This document shows positions 52,552 through 61,898 of a DNA stretch of 61,898 nt, piece by piece. Below the pieces are notes generated by a model. That model had not been told where the DNA came from, did no database searches, and was given only the letters and a program-made list of their open reading frames with translations. A program made the position numbers and the translations under genes. Where the stretch lies: contig NZ_JACHNX010000018.1 of assembly GCF_014199595.1 (NCBI RefSeq), positions 1-61,898 of the forward strand. Reading direction: 5' to 3'. The first letter of the stretch is position 1. Each line of letters opens with the position of its first letter. This stretch comes from Sphingomonas yabuuchiae. Its GTDB lineage: Bacteria > Pseudomonadota > Alphaproteobacteria > Sphingomonadales > Sphingomonadaceae.

Positions 52552-53705
52552 GACAGGTTGAGCCCCGCGCGAAGGCAGGCGAGGAATTCCCGACCCGCGA
52601 CCGATTGAAACCAGTCGGCATGGCCCAGAAGATACCCGTCCCATGCGATCAAGGCCGCATCGGGATCACCGACCGCCCCGGCAAAATAGTCGATCTCGGA
52701 CAAGGCGAACTCGATATGCACCAGCGGCAGGAGCCGGACGATCGTCTCCTTCGCGACGGCATCGAGCGGGCGGATCGTTTCATATCCGGCGATCAGGGAC
52801 AGCGCGGCCATGGGATCGGCGATATGGTCGTCCCGCCCCTCCCCCAGGTCCAACCAGGCAAAGGCCGTCCGCTCGATCGCGGTCGCCAGATCATGCGCCG
52901 CGCAGGTCCGGTCGGCCAGCCCGAAGTCGAACACGGTTTCGACCTGGCCGTCCGCTGCCCAAAACAGGTTGGAGGGATGCCAGTCATTATGGGTCCACAA
53001 GGGCTTTTGCAGGGCCAGCAAAGCCGCAATCCCTTCGCCCGACGTGGCAAATAGAGACGCCAAGCTCTTATGCCATGGCCGTTTTTCGAGAAACGCCCCG
53101 AGCGCAGGCCGGGCATCGACATAGGCCTGAGCCGCCGCTATCGGATCGACGGCGGACAGGATCGAGAGGCTGCCGACCAGAGGCTGCACGATGCGCGCTG
53201 GAGCGGCATAACCTTCGGAAGCGCGATGCAACCGCGCGAGTGCGACCCCGGCGGCATGGGCATGGCCATGGGACTGAAAGGGCGTCCAGGACAAACAGTC
53301 CCGATACAGATCCTCTCCAGGCGCCCGCCGGTGAAGCTCATAGGTCCAGTCACCCCGCGAGATCGCACTCGTCCCTTCGCCGGTGCGCAACAGGTCCGGC
53401 ACGGGCATTCCGGCGGCGGCGAGATGGGCGATGAAACCGTGCTCCTCCGCCAGTCCCGCCACGCTCCGCACCCGGCGATCATGCCGCTTCAGCAGCAGCG
53501 CGTCGCCGCCGGTATGGATCAGCGTCGCAGCGGAAAAGGGACGCGGCGAATGCCAGTGCAGCGCTTCGATGGCGGGTGCATCCGGAAAGCACGCCAGCAC
53601 CGCCGCCGCTTCGTCGGGTGTGATGGCGGGCCAGGTGGGGGCTTCCATCGCCAGTCCCATGCCGTGCACGCGGTGTGCCTCGCCCGGATCGCCTGCCCCG
53701 CTCAT
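52548..53705 (-). CDS. aminoglycoside-phosphotransferase-fold kinase, probable thiamine kinase
   Basis: A 385-residue APH/choline-kinase-fold protein with the Brenner motif HNDWHPSNLFW and the metal-binding FDFGLADR. It lies two bases after the TonB-receptor stop and overlaps the PnuC-family start. In a TPP-riboswitch operon with transporters, phosphorylation of imported thiamine (as by ThiK, followed by ThiL) is the natural role. Homoserine- or choline-type kinase activity is the alternative. Start ATG 53705 has TGAGG directly before it; a later ATG near the ME-APTWPAI segment is possible. Confidence 0.8.
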   Translation of the reverse strand: MSGAGDPGEAHRVHGMGLAMEAPTWPAITPDEAAAVLACFPDAPAIEALHWHSPRPFSAATLIHTGGDALLLKRHDRRVRSVAGLAEEHGFIAHLAAAGMPVPDLLRTGEGTSAISRGDWTYELHRRAPGEDLYRDCLSWTPFQSHGHAHAAGVALARLHRASEGYAAPARIVQPLVGSLSILSAVDPIAAAQAYVDARPALGAFLEKRPWHKSLASLFATSGEGIAALLALQKPLWTHNDWHPSNLFWAADGQVETVFDFGLADRTCAAHDLATAIERTAFAWLDLGEGRDDHIADPMAALSLIAGYETIRPLDAVAKETIVRLLPLVHIEFALSEIDYFAGAVGDPDAALIAWDGYLLGHADWFQSVAGREFLACLRAGLNLS

Positions 53706-53707
53706 CC

Positions 53708-56008
53708 TCAGAAGGCGCGCGACACGGTGGCGACCACCGCCGCACCGCCGCCGACATAATAGCCCGGCGCATTGCCCGTAATGACCGTGCCACCGCGCCC
53801 GATCGTATCGCGAGCGTTGGTGGTCACCGCCTGGACACCCGCCAGGACACGCGGATTGGTGACGTTGATTGCGTTCAGTCGCAAATCGGTCCGCTTGCCG
53901 TCGAGCCAATCGGCCAGATGCACGCCGACCGCGAGGTCCAGCGTCGCATAGCCGAGAATGCTCTCGTCATTCATGAAGGTGGCATATTGGCGGCCGACAT
54001 ATTTGCCCGCGATGCTGCCGAACAACAGCCCATCGTCATAGGTGCCGCCGCCGCCGATCTGGAAGGTCGGGCTCGACACCGCCCGCTTGCCCCGCGTCGG
54101 CAGAAAGTCCGTGCCCACCGGCAGATCGTCGTCGATCCGCGCACGCAAATATTCGCCCGAGACATAGACGCTGACGCCCTTGGCGGGGCGATAGTCGATC
54201 TCGCCATCGACACCGTAAGAGGTCTGCCCCCCGGCATTCAGCGTCGAATTGACCAACGCACCACCATTATCGATCACGGTCGCCAGCTGGCGGTTGCGGA
54301 ACTTGTAGTGGAAGCCGGTCACGGACGCCGACAGGCTGGGGCCGATATAGCGATAGCCCAGTTCCTGCGACACCGAATATTCGTTCTTCAGCGCATCCGT
54401 GCCGCGCGTCGTGACGACGCCGCCATAATAGCTGTCGTAGAGCGTGAATTCGTTGGGCGTTCGGAAATTGGTGGTGACGTTGGCGAACAGCTGCTGCCGG
54501 TCGTCGATCGCGTAGTGGACGGCAGCACGCGGCAGGGCGACGAAGCTGTTGCGGCGGACCGCGCTCTGCGGCCCCGGCAGATAGTTGCGGCCGTTGCGCA
54601 GCAGGTTGACGCCCTTGAAGCCGATATCGACCGTCAGGCGCGGGGTCAGCGCGATGCTGTCGGCGAGGAACACGCTCTTCGTCACGGTGACGGTACGCTG
54701 GTTCTCATAGGCGAGCAGACGGCCGTCGGCGGTGCGGATCGCCCGGCTGCGATAGCCCCAGCGGTCGGCGGGGCGACCGTCCGCATCGACCGACGTATAG
54801 GTCTGCGTCACCCGGTCGGTGCCGTAATCGAACCACAACCCCGCCGTCAGCCGGTGGATGCCCGCCTGCAAAGTCAGCTTGGCGACCTGCCCGGCCCGCA
54901 TCTGGTCGCCGGTATAGTTGCCCAGCACCGTCGCCACGCCGTCCACCGCCCCGGGCAAGGTGATCGGCTGGGTCAGTTCCTCATTGCCCAGGAAGTTGCC
55001 GGTCGTCGCCAGCTGCGTGCCATAAGGCGAATTGCCATAACCGAACTGGAGATAGCTCGTGCTATCGAAGGTCAGCCGGTCCGACAGCACCAGATGCACC
55101 GGTGCCGAGGCATAGAGATTGCGGAACGGCGCGCGGTACAGTTCCCAGTAATTGGTATCGCCCGGCCTATAGCGCGCGTCGTAATTGAACCGGCGCCCTT
55201 GCGTCTGCCACTCCGCCAGCGTCGGGCTGGGGTAAGCGGAGGAATTGGCGTCGTTGTACGACAGCGCCAGGCTGGCCCGGTTGCCATTGCCCCACTCACG
55301 CAGCAGCTTGGCATCGACATGCTGGCGCGTGTCATATCCCGCCCCCCGCCAATTGTCCGCGCGTGTGTTGGAATAGGAGACGAACGCCTTCAGGCCCGTG
55401 CTCCCGATCTCCCCCGTATCGACCCGGACGAAGACACGGCGCATGGCATAGGAACCGAGCGCCAGGTCGGCGAGCATTTGCCGGGTCGCCTTGGGATCGT
55501 CGAGGCTCAGCGACAGCAAACCGCCCGCCCCCACGACGGTCGGCGCATCGAGATCCACCGATCCCGGCGACAGCGCGATGCGACGTAGATTCTCCGTATC
55601 GGCGAATTGCGACGGATAGGCGTAATAATAGCCGATATCATTTTGCGGCGCGCCCTCCATCAGCACCCCGATCTCGTCCTGCCCCAGGCCGCGCAGCGTC
55701 AGGCTGGAACTGGTCGACAGGCCGTAAGGGTCGCTGGAGGCGACGTTTGCGCCGGGCAGCAGGTTGACCAGCTGGAAGGCGTTCTGGGTCGGCGCCTGCT
55801 TGACGATGAAGTCGGTCGCGACCTCGCTGACCGCATGGGGCGCGGTCTGATCGGGCAGCAGGCCTTCGGGATCGCGGTGGCCGATCACGCGGATATCCGC
55901 AGGGGCATCGGGGGCTTGCTGCGCCAACGCGGTCACCGGCCACGCGGCGGACAGCATCAGGGCACCAAGGCGGATCATCGTCTGATCGCGCGAAATCACA
56001 ACCGGCAT
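53708..56008 (-). CDS. TonB-dependent receptor, probable thiamine receptor
   Basis: A 766-residue outer-membrane receptor with a signal peptide (MIRLGALMLSAAWPVTALAQ region), plug domain (TDFIVKQAPTQNAFQLVNLLPGANV ... LTLRGLGQDEIGVLMEGAP) and a 22-strand-type barrel ending in a terminal Phe. It is the first gene after the TPP riboswitch, so thiamine or a thiamine precursor is the probable ligand. GAAGAG precedes ATG 56008; a GTG at 56023 and an ATG at 55978 are alternatives. Confidence 0.9.
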   Translation of the reverse strand: MPVVISRDQTMIRLGALMLSAAWPVTALAQQAPDAPADIRVIGHRDPEGLLPDQTAPHAVSEVATDFIVKQAPTQNAFQLVNLLPGANVASSDPYGLSTSSSLTLRGLGQDEIGVLMEGAPQNDIGYYYAYPSQFADTENLRRIALSPGSVDLDAPTVVGAGGLLSLSLDDPKATRQMLADLALGSYAMRRVFVRVDTGEIGSTGLKAFVSYSNTRADNWRGAGYDTRQHVDAKLLREWGNGNRASLALSYNDANSSAYPSPTLAEWQTQGRRFNYDARYRPGDTNYWELYRAPFRNLYASAPVHLVLSDRLTFDSTSYLQFGYGNSPYGTQLATTGNFLGNEELTQPITLPGAVDGVATVLGNYTGDQMRAGQVAKLTLQAGIHRLTAGLWFDYGTDRVTQTYTSVDADGRPADRWGYRSRAIRTADGRLLAYENQRTVTVTKSVFLADSIALTPRLTVDIGFKGVNLLRNGRNYLPGPQSAVRRNSFVALPRAAVHYAIDDRQQLFANVTTNFRTPNEFTLYDSYYGGVVTTRGTDALKNEYSVSQELGYRYIGPSLSASVTGFHYKFRNRQLATVIDNGGALVNSTLNAGGQTSYGVDGEIDYRPAKGVSVYVSGEYLRARIDDDLPVGTDFLPTRGKRAVSSPTFQIGGGGTYDDGLLFGSIAGKYVGRQYATFMNDESILGYATLDLAVGVHLADWLDGKRTDLRLNAINVTNPRVLAGVQAVTTNARDTIGRGGTVITGNAPGYYVGGGAAVVATVSRAF

Positions 56009-56051
56009 CGTCTCTTCGTCCACTTCACGGAGGGACGACGGAAGAGCCGCG

Positions 56052-56146
56052 TACCCTCCCTACGCCGGTATGACCCGGATCAGGTTCAGCGGGTCATGGG
56101 CTGCTGCCCATCTCTCAACCGCGCATCAGCGGCCCCCCGGGGATGG
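56052..56146 (-). promoter_or_regulatory. TPP riboswitch (THI element)
   Basis: Read on the minus strand the segment contains the conserved thi-box parts in order: a TTGAGAG segment near the 5' side, then CTGAACCTGATC (complement of 56078-56089), then ACCGGCGTAGGGA at the 3' side (ending 56057). These match the TPP aptamer core. It lies about 50 bases ahead of the TonB-receptor start, consistent with repression of translation or transcription when TPP is abundant. Exact ends are approximate. Confidence 0.92.
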
Positions 56147-56275
56147 CGCCGTCTAGGCGGTTATGCGCCGCATGCAAATGCTTATCGCCTCTGGCCTTGC
56201 CGCAAACCCCGAAAGGACTGGCAGGCCCGACGCGCCCGTGGCACATGATCCGCCATTCATCATAAGGGGTTACGA

Positions 56276-58699
56276 ATGCGCGCTGGTGCCTGCCTGATCG
56301 CTCTGCTGCTTGCCACCACTGCCCATGCGCAGACGCCCGGCACCACCTATCACCGCGCACCCGATGCCATCGCCAAGGCGCTGGAAAACCCGCCGACCCC
56401 GGCCGTCGCGGTCAGTCCCGACCACCGCACGCTCGCGATCCTGGGGCGGGAGAACCTGCCGACGATCGCCAATCTGTCGAAGCCGATCCTGCGCCTCGGC
56501 GGCTATCGCATCGATCCCGCGACCAACGGCCAGGCCGAGGTCCGCGTCCAATGGCTGAACGCGCTGAGCTTCAAGGACATCGGCAGCGGCCGGACCGTCG
56601 CGGTCCAGTTGCCCAGCGGAATGCGCTTCGCGTCGCCGGACTGGTCGCCCGACGGCAGCCGCCTCGCCTTCTATGCGCAGGATACGGACGGCCTGTCGCT
56701 CTGGGTCGCCGAGCGCGATGGCCGGGCGCGGGCGGTCGCACGGGGGCTGAACGGCGCCTTCGGCACGCCGTTCGTCTGGATGCCGGACAGCCGGTCGCTG
56801 GTCGCCTATACGGTTCCCGCCGGGCGTGGGTCTCCGCCCGCCGCCGCGACGACGCCGACCGGGCCGATCGTGCAGGAAAGCAGCGGCCGGACGTCGGCCG
56901 CGCGCACCTATGAAGATCTCCTCGGCGACGCGCATGACGAGGCGCTGTTCGACCATTATTTCACCGGACAGCTCGTCCGCATCGGCTTGGACGACACCGC
57001 CCGGCCGATCGGCACGCCCGGCCTGATCCGTGATTTCAGCGTCTCGCCCGATGGCCGCTACCTGCTGACCGAGCGGCTGAAGCGGCCCTATTCCTATCTG
57101 CTGCCCGCCCGTTTCTTTCCGACCGAGATCGCGGTCTCGACCATCGACGGCCAGCCGGTGAAGACGCTCGTCGACCGCCCGCTGGCCGACGACCTGCCGG
57201 TCGATTTCGATGCGACGGTAAAGGGCCCGCGTGAGGCGGAATGGCGGTCCGACGCGCCCGCGACCCTGGTCTGGGCCGAGGCGCTGGACGGCGGCAACCC
57301 GCGCGTGAAGATCGCCTTCCACGACAAGGTCATGATGCAGGCCGCGCCCTTCGACGCCCCGCCGATCGAACTGGCCCAGACCCCGGCGCGCTATGCGACG
57401 ACGATGTGGGGCGATGACGGCTTTGCCATGGTCGTCGACCGTGAATGGCGCAGCCGCACCGAACACCGTCTGGCCGTCGCGCCGTCGCGGCCGGGGCAGA
57501 GCCGGATGCTGCTGACCCGCAATTATCAGGATCAATATGGCGATCCGGGCCGCCCGATCCTGGAGGAGAATGCGGCGGGCAAGCCGGTGATGCGCTTCAC
57601 TCCCGAACATGACGGCATCTATGTCACCGGCGAGGGCGCGACCAAGGCGGGGGCTTTCCCGTTCCTCGCCACCATGACGCTGGCCGGTGGCGAGCAGAAG
57701 CGGCTTTGGACTGCCAAGGCCCCCTATTACGAACCGGTCGTCGCGATGCTCGACGACAAGGGCCAGCGCATCCTGACCCGGCGGGAGAGCGCGACGCTCG
57801 CCCCCAATTACGTGATCCGTACCGTCAAGGGCGGCGGGGCGAAGGCGATCACTGCCTTTGCCGACCCCGCCCCCGTCTTCGCGGGCGTTACCCAGCGGAC
57901 GATCACCTATAGTCGCGCCGATGGCGTGCCGCTGTCGGCTACCCTCTATCTGCCCGCCGGTTACGATGCGAAGCGCGACGGGCCGCTGCCGACGTTGCTC
58001 TGGGCCTATCCGGCCGAATATACCGACGCCAAGGTTGCCGGACAGACGGTCGACCAGGGCAATCGCTTCGTGCGGCCGCGAGGGATCAGCCACCTGTTCC
58101 TGCTGACCCAGGGCTATGCGATCCTCGACAATCCGGCGATGCCGATCATCGGCGAGGGCGGCGCGGAGGCGAACGACACCTATGTCAAACAGCTGCGCGA
58201 GGATGCGCAGGCGGCGGTCGACGCGGTGGTGAAGCTGGGCGTCGCCGACCGGACCCGCATGGCGGTCGGCGGGCATAGCTATGGCGCGTTCATGACCGCC
58301 AATCTGCTGGCCCATACCGATCTGTTCCGCGCCGGGATCGCACGGTCAGGGGCCTATAACCGCACCCTGACCCCGTTCGGCTTCCAGGCCGAGCAGCGCA
58401 CCTATTGGCAGGCGACGCCGACCTATACCGAGATGAGCCCCTTCACCTATGCCGACCGGATCAAGGCGCCCATCCTGCTCATCCATGGCGGTGCCGACGA
58501 CAATAGCGGCACCTTCCCCATTCAGTCGGAACGCATGTACGCCGCGCTGAAGGGCAATGGCGCGACCGTCCGCTATGTCGTCCTGCCGAACGAACCGCAC
58601 GGCTATCGCGCGCTGGAATCGACCGAGGAGACACTGTGGCAGATGACCGATTGGCTCGACCGCTACGTCAAGCCGAAGCAGCCTGTGGCGGCTGACTGA
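56276..58699 (+). CDS. S9 family peptidase similar to glutamyl endopeptidase (S9D)
   Basis: An 807-residue exported serine peptidase. It has a signal peptide (MRAGACLIALLLATTAHAQ), a beta-propeller with SPDG-type turns, and a C-terminal alpha/beta-hydrolase domain. The nucleophile is in GGHSYGAFMTANLLAH, the acid in GGADDNSGT and the His in NEPHGY. The RSGAYNRTLTPFGFQAEQRTYW segment is typical of the group containing the plant chloroplast glutamyl peptidase. It is divergent from the thiamine operon, with the riboswitch between. Confidence 0.9.
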   Translation: MRAGACLIALLLATTAHAQTPGTTYHRAPDAIAKALENPPTPAVAVSPDHRTLAILGRENLPTIANLSKPILRLGGYRIDPATNGQAEVRVQWLNALSFKDIGSGRTVAVQLPSGMRFASPDWSPDGSRLAFYAQDTDGLSLWVAERDGRARAVARGLNGAFGTPFVWMPDSRSLVAYTVPAGRGSPPAAATTPTGPIVQESSGRTSAARTYEDLLGDAHDEALFDHYFTGQLVRIGLDDTARPIGTPGLIRDFSVSPDGRYLLTERLKRPYSYLLPARFFPTEIAVSTIDGQPVKTLVDRPLADDLPVDFDATVKGPREAEWRSDAPATLVWAEALDGGNPRVKIAFHDKVMMQAAPFDAPPIELAQTPARYATTMWGDDGFAMVVDREWRSRTEHRLAVAPSRPGQSRMLLTRNYQDQYGDPGRPILEENAAGKPVMRFTPEHDGIYVTGEGATKAGAFPFLATMTLAGGEQKRLWTAKAPYYEPVVAMLDDKGQRILTRRESATLAPNYVIRTVKGGGAKAITAFADPAPVFAGVTQRTITYSRADGVPLSATLYLPAGYDAKRDGPLPTLLWAYPAEYTDAKVAGQTVDQGNRFVRPRGISHLFLLTQGYAILDNPAMPIIGEGGAEANDTYVKQLREDAQAAVDAVVKLGVADRTRMAVGGHSYGAFMTANLLAHTDLFRAGIARSGAYNRTLTPFGFQAEQRTYWQATPTYTEMSPFTYADRIKAPILLIHGGADDNSGTFPIQSERMYAALKGNGATVRYVVLPNEPHGYRALESTEETLWQMTDWLDRYVKPKQPVAAD

Positions 58700-58887
58700 C
58701 GGGCATTCATGGTGCGTGGTCATACGGGCCTTTGACCATCGGCCTTCCAAACGCACGCCTCCCTCGCCCCTCACAGAGGGGAGAGGGCAGGTATTTACAC
58801 GGACGATCCGCATCATATGCCCGCTTGCCCAGCAACCACTTTGTCGCCTAGCTTCCCGTAAATAACTTTATAACGGGGAAAAACGGC
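58700..58887 (+). terminator. intergenic region with GC-rich hairpin
   Basis: CCCTCGCCCCT (58761-58771) and AGGGGAGAGGG (58777-58787) pair with one mismatch around a 5-base loop downstream of the S9 peptidase gene. A promoter for the next gene should lie after it. The hairpin composition resembles the palindrome at 37064-37160. Confidence 0.5.
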
Positions 58888-60687
58888 ATGGATCGTCGCA
58901 ACTTCATTATGTCCGGCGCGGCCACCGCCGGGCTGACCATGTTGCCCGCGCGGTCCGCCTTCGCGCAGGCGTCCGGTGATGCGCGATTGAATACCGCCTT
59001 CGATCAGGTCCTGGCGGAGACGGTGCGCGAGTCGCCCGAATTCGCGACCTCGCTGGGTCTGGACACCGGCCGGAATGCCGACCTTCGCCACCAGCTGGGC
59101 GACAACAGCTATGGCGCGATCGCCAAGAACCTGGCCCGCAGCCACAAGGCGCTTGCGCTCGTCACCGCCGTCGACCCCGCCGCGCTGTCGCCCCAGGCGC
59201 GGATCGATCGTGAGGTCGTGCTCTACAACATCAAATCGAACATGATCGGCCCGGAGCAGTTCGGCCTGTCCTCGCCCCAGGGCCCCTATCCGATCTCGCA
59301 GCAGGACGGCGTGTATTTCTCGCTGCCCGACTTCCTGGCCTCGACCCATCCGGTGAAGACCGTGGACGATGCCGAGGCCTATCTCGACCGGCTCGCGTTG
59401 ATGGGGCGTCAGCTCGACAACGAAACCGACGTACAGCGGCGTGAAGCCGCCAAGGGCCGCCTGGCGCCCGACTTCTCGCTCGACCTCGCGCTGGGGCAGA
59501 TGGCGAAGCTGCGGTCGCCCGCCGCCGCCGACAGCCAGCTGGTCCAGGCGCTGACCCGCCGCACCGACGCGGCGAATATCGGCGGCGACTGGAAGGCGCG
59601 CGCGACCCGGATCGTGGCGGAACAGGTCTATCCCGCGCTCGACCGCCAGATCGCCCTGCTGCGCTCGCTGCGCCCCTCGGCCCGCAGTGCCGCGGGCATC
59701 TGGGCGCTACCCGATGGCGAGGCCATGTATGCTGCGGCGCTCGCACAGGCGACCACCACCACCCTGTCACCCGATGCGGTGCATCGCATGGGCCTGCAAC
59801 AGGTCGCCGAGCTCACCGCGCAGCTCGACACGATCCTGCGCGGCCAGGGTCTGACCCAAGGCAGCGTCGGTGCGCGCCTCGATCAGCTCAACCGCCAGCC
59901 TGCGCAGCTATACGCCGATGACGACGCTGGGCGCGCCGAACTGCTCGCCAGCCTCAACGCCAGCGTGAAGGCGATGCAGGCCCGCCTGCCCCAGGCGTTC
60001 ACGAACCCGCCCAATGCCGCGCTGGAAATCCGCCGCGTCGCGCCCGAAATCCAGGACGGCGCACCCAACGGCTATTATTTCCGCGCCCCGCTCGATGGTT
60101 CGCGTGCGGCCATCTATTGGATCAACCTCAAGAACGTCCACGACTGGCCCAAATACACGCTGCCCAGCCTGACCTATCATGAGGGCGTTCCGGGCCATCA
60201 CCTTCAGATTTCGACCGCCCAGCGCGCGCCGACCCATCCGCTGCGCAAGATCGCCTTTTTCAATGCCTATCTCGAAGGCTGGGCGCTTTATGCCGAGCAA
60301 CTGGCCGACGAGCTGGGCGGCTATGCCTCACCCGTTGAGCGCGCGGGCTATCTTCAGTCCTTCCTGTTCCGCGCCGCACGACTGGTGGTCGATACAGGCA
60401 TCCATACCAAGCGCTGGACGCACGACCAGGCGACCAGATATCTTGTCGACACGGTCGGCTTCGCCCCCGGCCGTTCGCAGCGCGAGGTTGAGCGCTACTG
60501 CGTCTCGCCCGGCCAAGCCTGCAGCTACAAGATCGGCCATGCCGCCTGGCTGCGGGCCCGCGAAAAGGCCAGGGCGATCGCTGGCAGCCGTTTCGACCTG
60601 AAGCATTTCCACGACGTGCTGGAAGCGGGCGCGATGCCGCTGTCGATGCTCGAGCGTATCGTCGAGGAACGGGCGCGCTCGGTCTGA
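58888..60687 (+). CDS. DUF885 family exported metallopeptidase-like protein
   Basis: A 599-residue protein with a Tat-type signal (MDRRNFIMSGAATAGLTMLPARSAFAQ) and the DUF885 domain. The motif HEGVPGHHLQ is the family's HExxxH-like metal site, followed by the NAYLEGWALYAEQL glutamate block and the YKIGHAAWLRAREKA segment near the end. The family is regarded as zinc peptidases; substrate unknown. Length is typical. Confidence 0.9.
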   Translation: MDRRNFIMSGAATAGLTMLPARSAFAQASGDARLNTAFDQVLAETVRESPEFATSLGLDTGRNADLRHQLGDNSYGAIAKNLARSHKALALVTAVDPAALSPQARIDREVVLYNIKSNMIGPEQFGLSSPQGPYPISQQDGVYFSLPDFLASTHPVKTVDDAEAYLDRLALMGRQLDNETDVQRREAAKGRLAPDFSLDLALGQMAKLRSPAAADSQLVQALTRRTDAANIGGDWKARATRIVAEQVYPALDRQIALLRSLRPSARSAAGIWALPDGEAMYAAALAQATTTTLSPDAVHRMGLQQVAELTAQLDTILRGQGLTQGSVGARLDQLNRQPAQLYADDDAGRAELLASLNASVKAMQARLPQAFTNPPNAALEIRRVAPEIQDGAPNGYYFRAPLDGSRAAIYWINLKNVHDWPKYTLPSLTYHEGVPGHHLQISTAQRAPTHPLRKIAFFNAYLEGWALYAEQLADELGGYASPVERAGYLQSFLFRAARLVVDTGIHTKRWTHDQATRYLVDTVGFAPGRSQREVERYCVSPGQACSYKIGHAAWLRAREKARAIAGSRFDLKHFHDVLEAGAMPLSMLERIVEERARSV

Positions 60688-60696
60688 CGCCGCGCG

Positions 60697-61803
60697 TCAG
60701 TCCACCTCGCGCGCGATCGGGTAGCGAAGCGGATAGGGATGCCCCGGCCCGGCCTCGGCATAAAGCCAGGCCAGCCGGGCGTCCGCGTCGGCGGCGAAGG
60801 CGGGCTCTTCCTTGATCTTCTGCTCAAAGCGACGCTTCACATCGGCATCGGTGTCTAGAAGTCGCTCTCCCAGAGCGGCGAGCACATAGGCGTCGGTATT
60901 GGGCGCCGGTGCCAGCATCTCCGGGAAAAAGCCCCAGGCCAGGAACGAGTCCTGGCTTTCGGGTTCCAACAGGGCGGCGGCCAGCAAGCCCAGCGGCTGG
61001 TCGGCCCGAACACGGACACTGCCCGCCGGCATCTCCTGCTCGATACTGGCATGGGCGAAGCGTGCGGTGATCGGATAGCGTCCCTCATTGGGCTGGGACA
61101 GCTTCGGGTCGATCAGTTGGACCCGGTCGAGCTTGCGGATCTGCGGCGTTTGCGTCGTCTCGAACCGGATGCCGTGCAGGCGGAGCCGTTCGATCACCTC
61201 GGTCTGCTCGGGCGGGATCCACCAGGCCTTGGGCAGGCGAACGGTTTCGACCGGCTGCTGCCCGATGATCGGCATCCGGAAGGTGATCGGCTTGCCCAGC
61301 CAACGCTGCTCGTCGCGCCCGGAGGCGGGTGATCGATAGGTGTCGAATGCGACGCCCTTGAAATTCTCGATCCAGCCGATCGGCGCGGCGGCGGGCTTCC
61401 ACCGCGTCAGCAACTCGGTGGGGCGGCTCGCCCGGTCGGCGGCCTTGGCCTGGGCGATACGGGCGCGATCGGTGGCGGCGACCTTCAGCGCGGCTTCCAG
61501 CAGGACATAGGTCCCAAGAACGCGCTGACGATAGGGTTTGAGCATATGGTTCTCGACCAGCACGGTCGGCATGCCGATGAAATCGCCATATCCGGTCGAA
61601 TAGCGCGGCCCTTCGGGGCTGTAGCGTATGCCCTTTTCCGGATGTCGCGTATCGATCGGGCTGGGATAGATGATCGGAATATGCCCCGCCGCCGTCAGCG
61701 CGGTCGAAACCGCCGGACCGAAGCGACCCTCCAGCCAGTCGGCAGTGGCACGGTGCCGCGCATAGGTGCCCCAACCGGCATAGGTGAAGGTCACGTCATA
61801 CTG
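60697..61803 (-). pseudogene. M14 zinc carboxypeptidase, 5' part missing
   Basis: The C-terminal portion (about 369 residues) of an M14 metallopeptidase. It begins abruptly at QYDVTFTYAGWGTY, which in full-length relatives follows a zinc-ligand region, and retains PTVLVENHMLKPY with the catalytic glutamate. The HxxE zinc ligands and signal peptide are absent. Past 61803 the reading frame continues into unrelated sequence (MSLTSHRRCRAT) made of tandem repeats typical of an insertion-sequence end, so the gene appears disrupted. The M14 assignment rests on the retained half. Confidence 0.75.
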
Positions 61804-61898
61804 TGTAGCGCGACATCGTCGGTGACTGGTCAGCGACATTGATGGTGATGTGTCAGCGGTGACGTTGGGGATAGTGTCACACGAGGTTGGCCTGGATC
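61804..61898. mobile_element. probable IS21-type insertion-sequence end (partial)
   Basis: Three tandem units of 23, 23 and 24 bases (61810-61832, 61833-61855, 61856-61879), the first two starting GCGACAT and all ending GTCA, follow a TGTAGCG terminus where the M14 gene breaks off. IS21-family elements carry such multiple terminal repeats. The transposase genes would lie beyond the window, so the family call is tentative. Confidence 0.55.

Noticed and set aside
56270..58315. 681-residue minus-strand open frame
   Set aside because: Antisense to the S9D-like peptidase; codon-composition artefact of GC-rich DNA.

Overview
The window looks like chromosomal DNA of a GC-rich alphaproteobacterium of the Sphingomonas type. 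The grounds are uniformly high GC, alphaproteobacterial protein families (DUF1289, DUF885, several S9 peptidases, a TonB-dependent receptor) and an exopolysaccharide (EPS) locus laid out like the sphingan (sps/gel/wel) clusters. No rRNA, tRNA or CRISPR array was recognised.

Left part (1-14.9 kb): a membrane GGDEF-EAL c-di-GMP enzyme converges on an RpfF-like DSF synthase. Next come an S9 peptidase, a DUF1289 protein and a class A beta-lactamase-like protein whose omega-loop Glu/Asn are replaced. A LysR regulator and an organic-anion uptake cassette follow (DAACS symporter, stand-alone binding protein translationally coupled to an MFS carrier, OprO/P-type porin). A GH130 enzyme, a PilZ protein and a one-TM protein complete this part.

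Centre (15-49 kb): the EPS locus. It holds an export lipoprotein (15.05 kb), an outer-membrane barrel (15.65 kb), a Wzy-like polymerase (17.3 kb), an acyltransferase-3/SGNH protein, a beta-helix lyase carrying cadherin-like domains, a small protein of two cadherin-like domains, and a two-gene unit resembling the gene-transfer-agent head spike (spike base plus SGNH fibre/hydrolase). These are followed by a Wzx flippase, a type I secretion system (ABC, HlyD, TolC), a GT25, an EEP phosphatase, and a second type I ABC with degenerate ATPase motifs. A fused Wzz/BY-kinase diverges from a tightly coupled run: Alg14-like, Alg13-like, GH10, GT4, hexapeptide acyltransferase, GT2, GT2. A WcaJ/GumD-type priming transferase diverges from UDP-glucose dehydrogenase. 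The expected pathway is priming with glucose-1-P, addition of GlcA and other sugars, Wzx/Wzy polymerisation, and secretion of lyase and EPS-binding protein by type I export. No rmlABCD or obvious rhamnosyltransferase is present, so the polymer may differ from rhamnose-containing sphingans or depend on genes elsewhere.

Right part (49-61.9 kb): a LuxR-type regulator, a small acidic protein, nicotinamidase, a cupin, and a TPP-riboswitch-controlled operon (TonB receptor, APH-fold kinase, PnuC-family transporter) that reads as thiamine uptake and salvage. Then come an S9D-like peptidase, a DUF885 protein, and an M14 carboxypeptidase gene cut at its 5' side by what looks like an IS21-type insertion-sequence end at the window edge.
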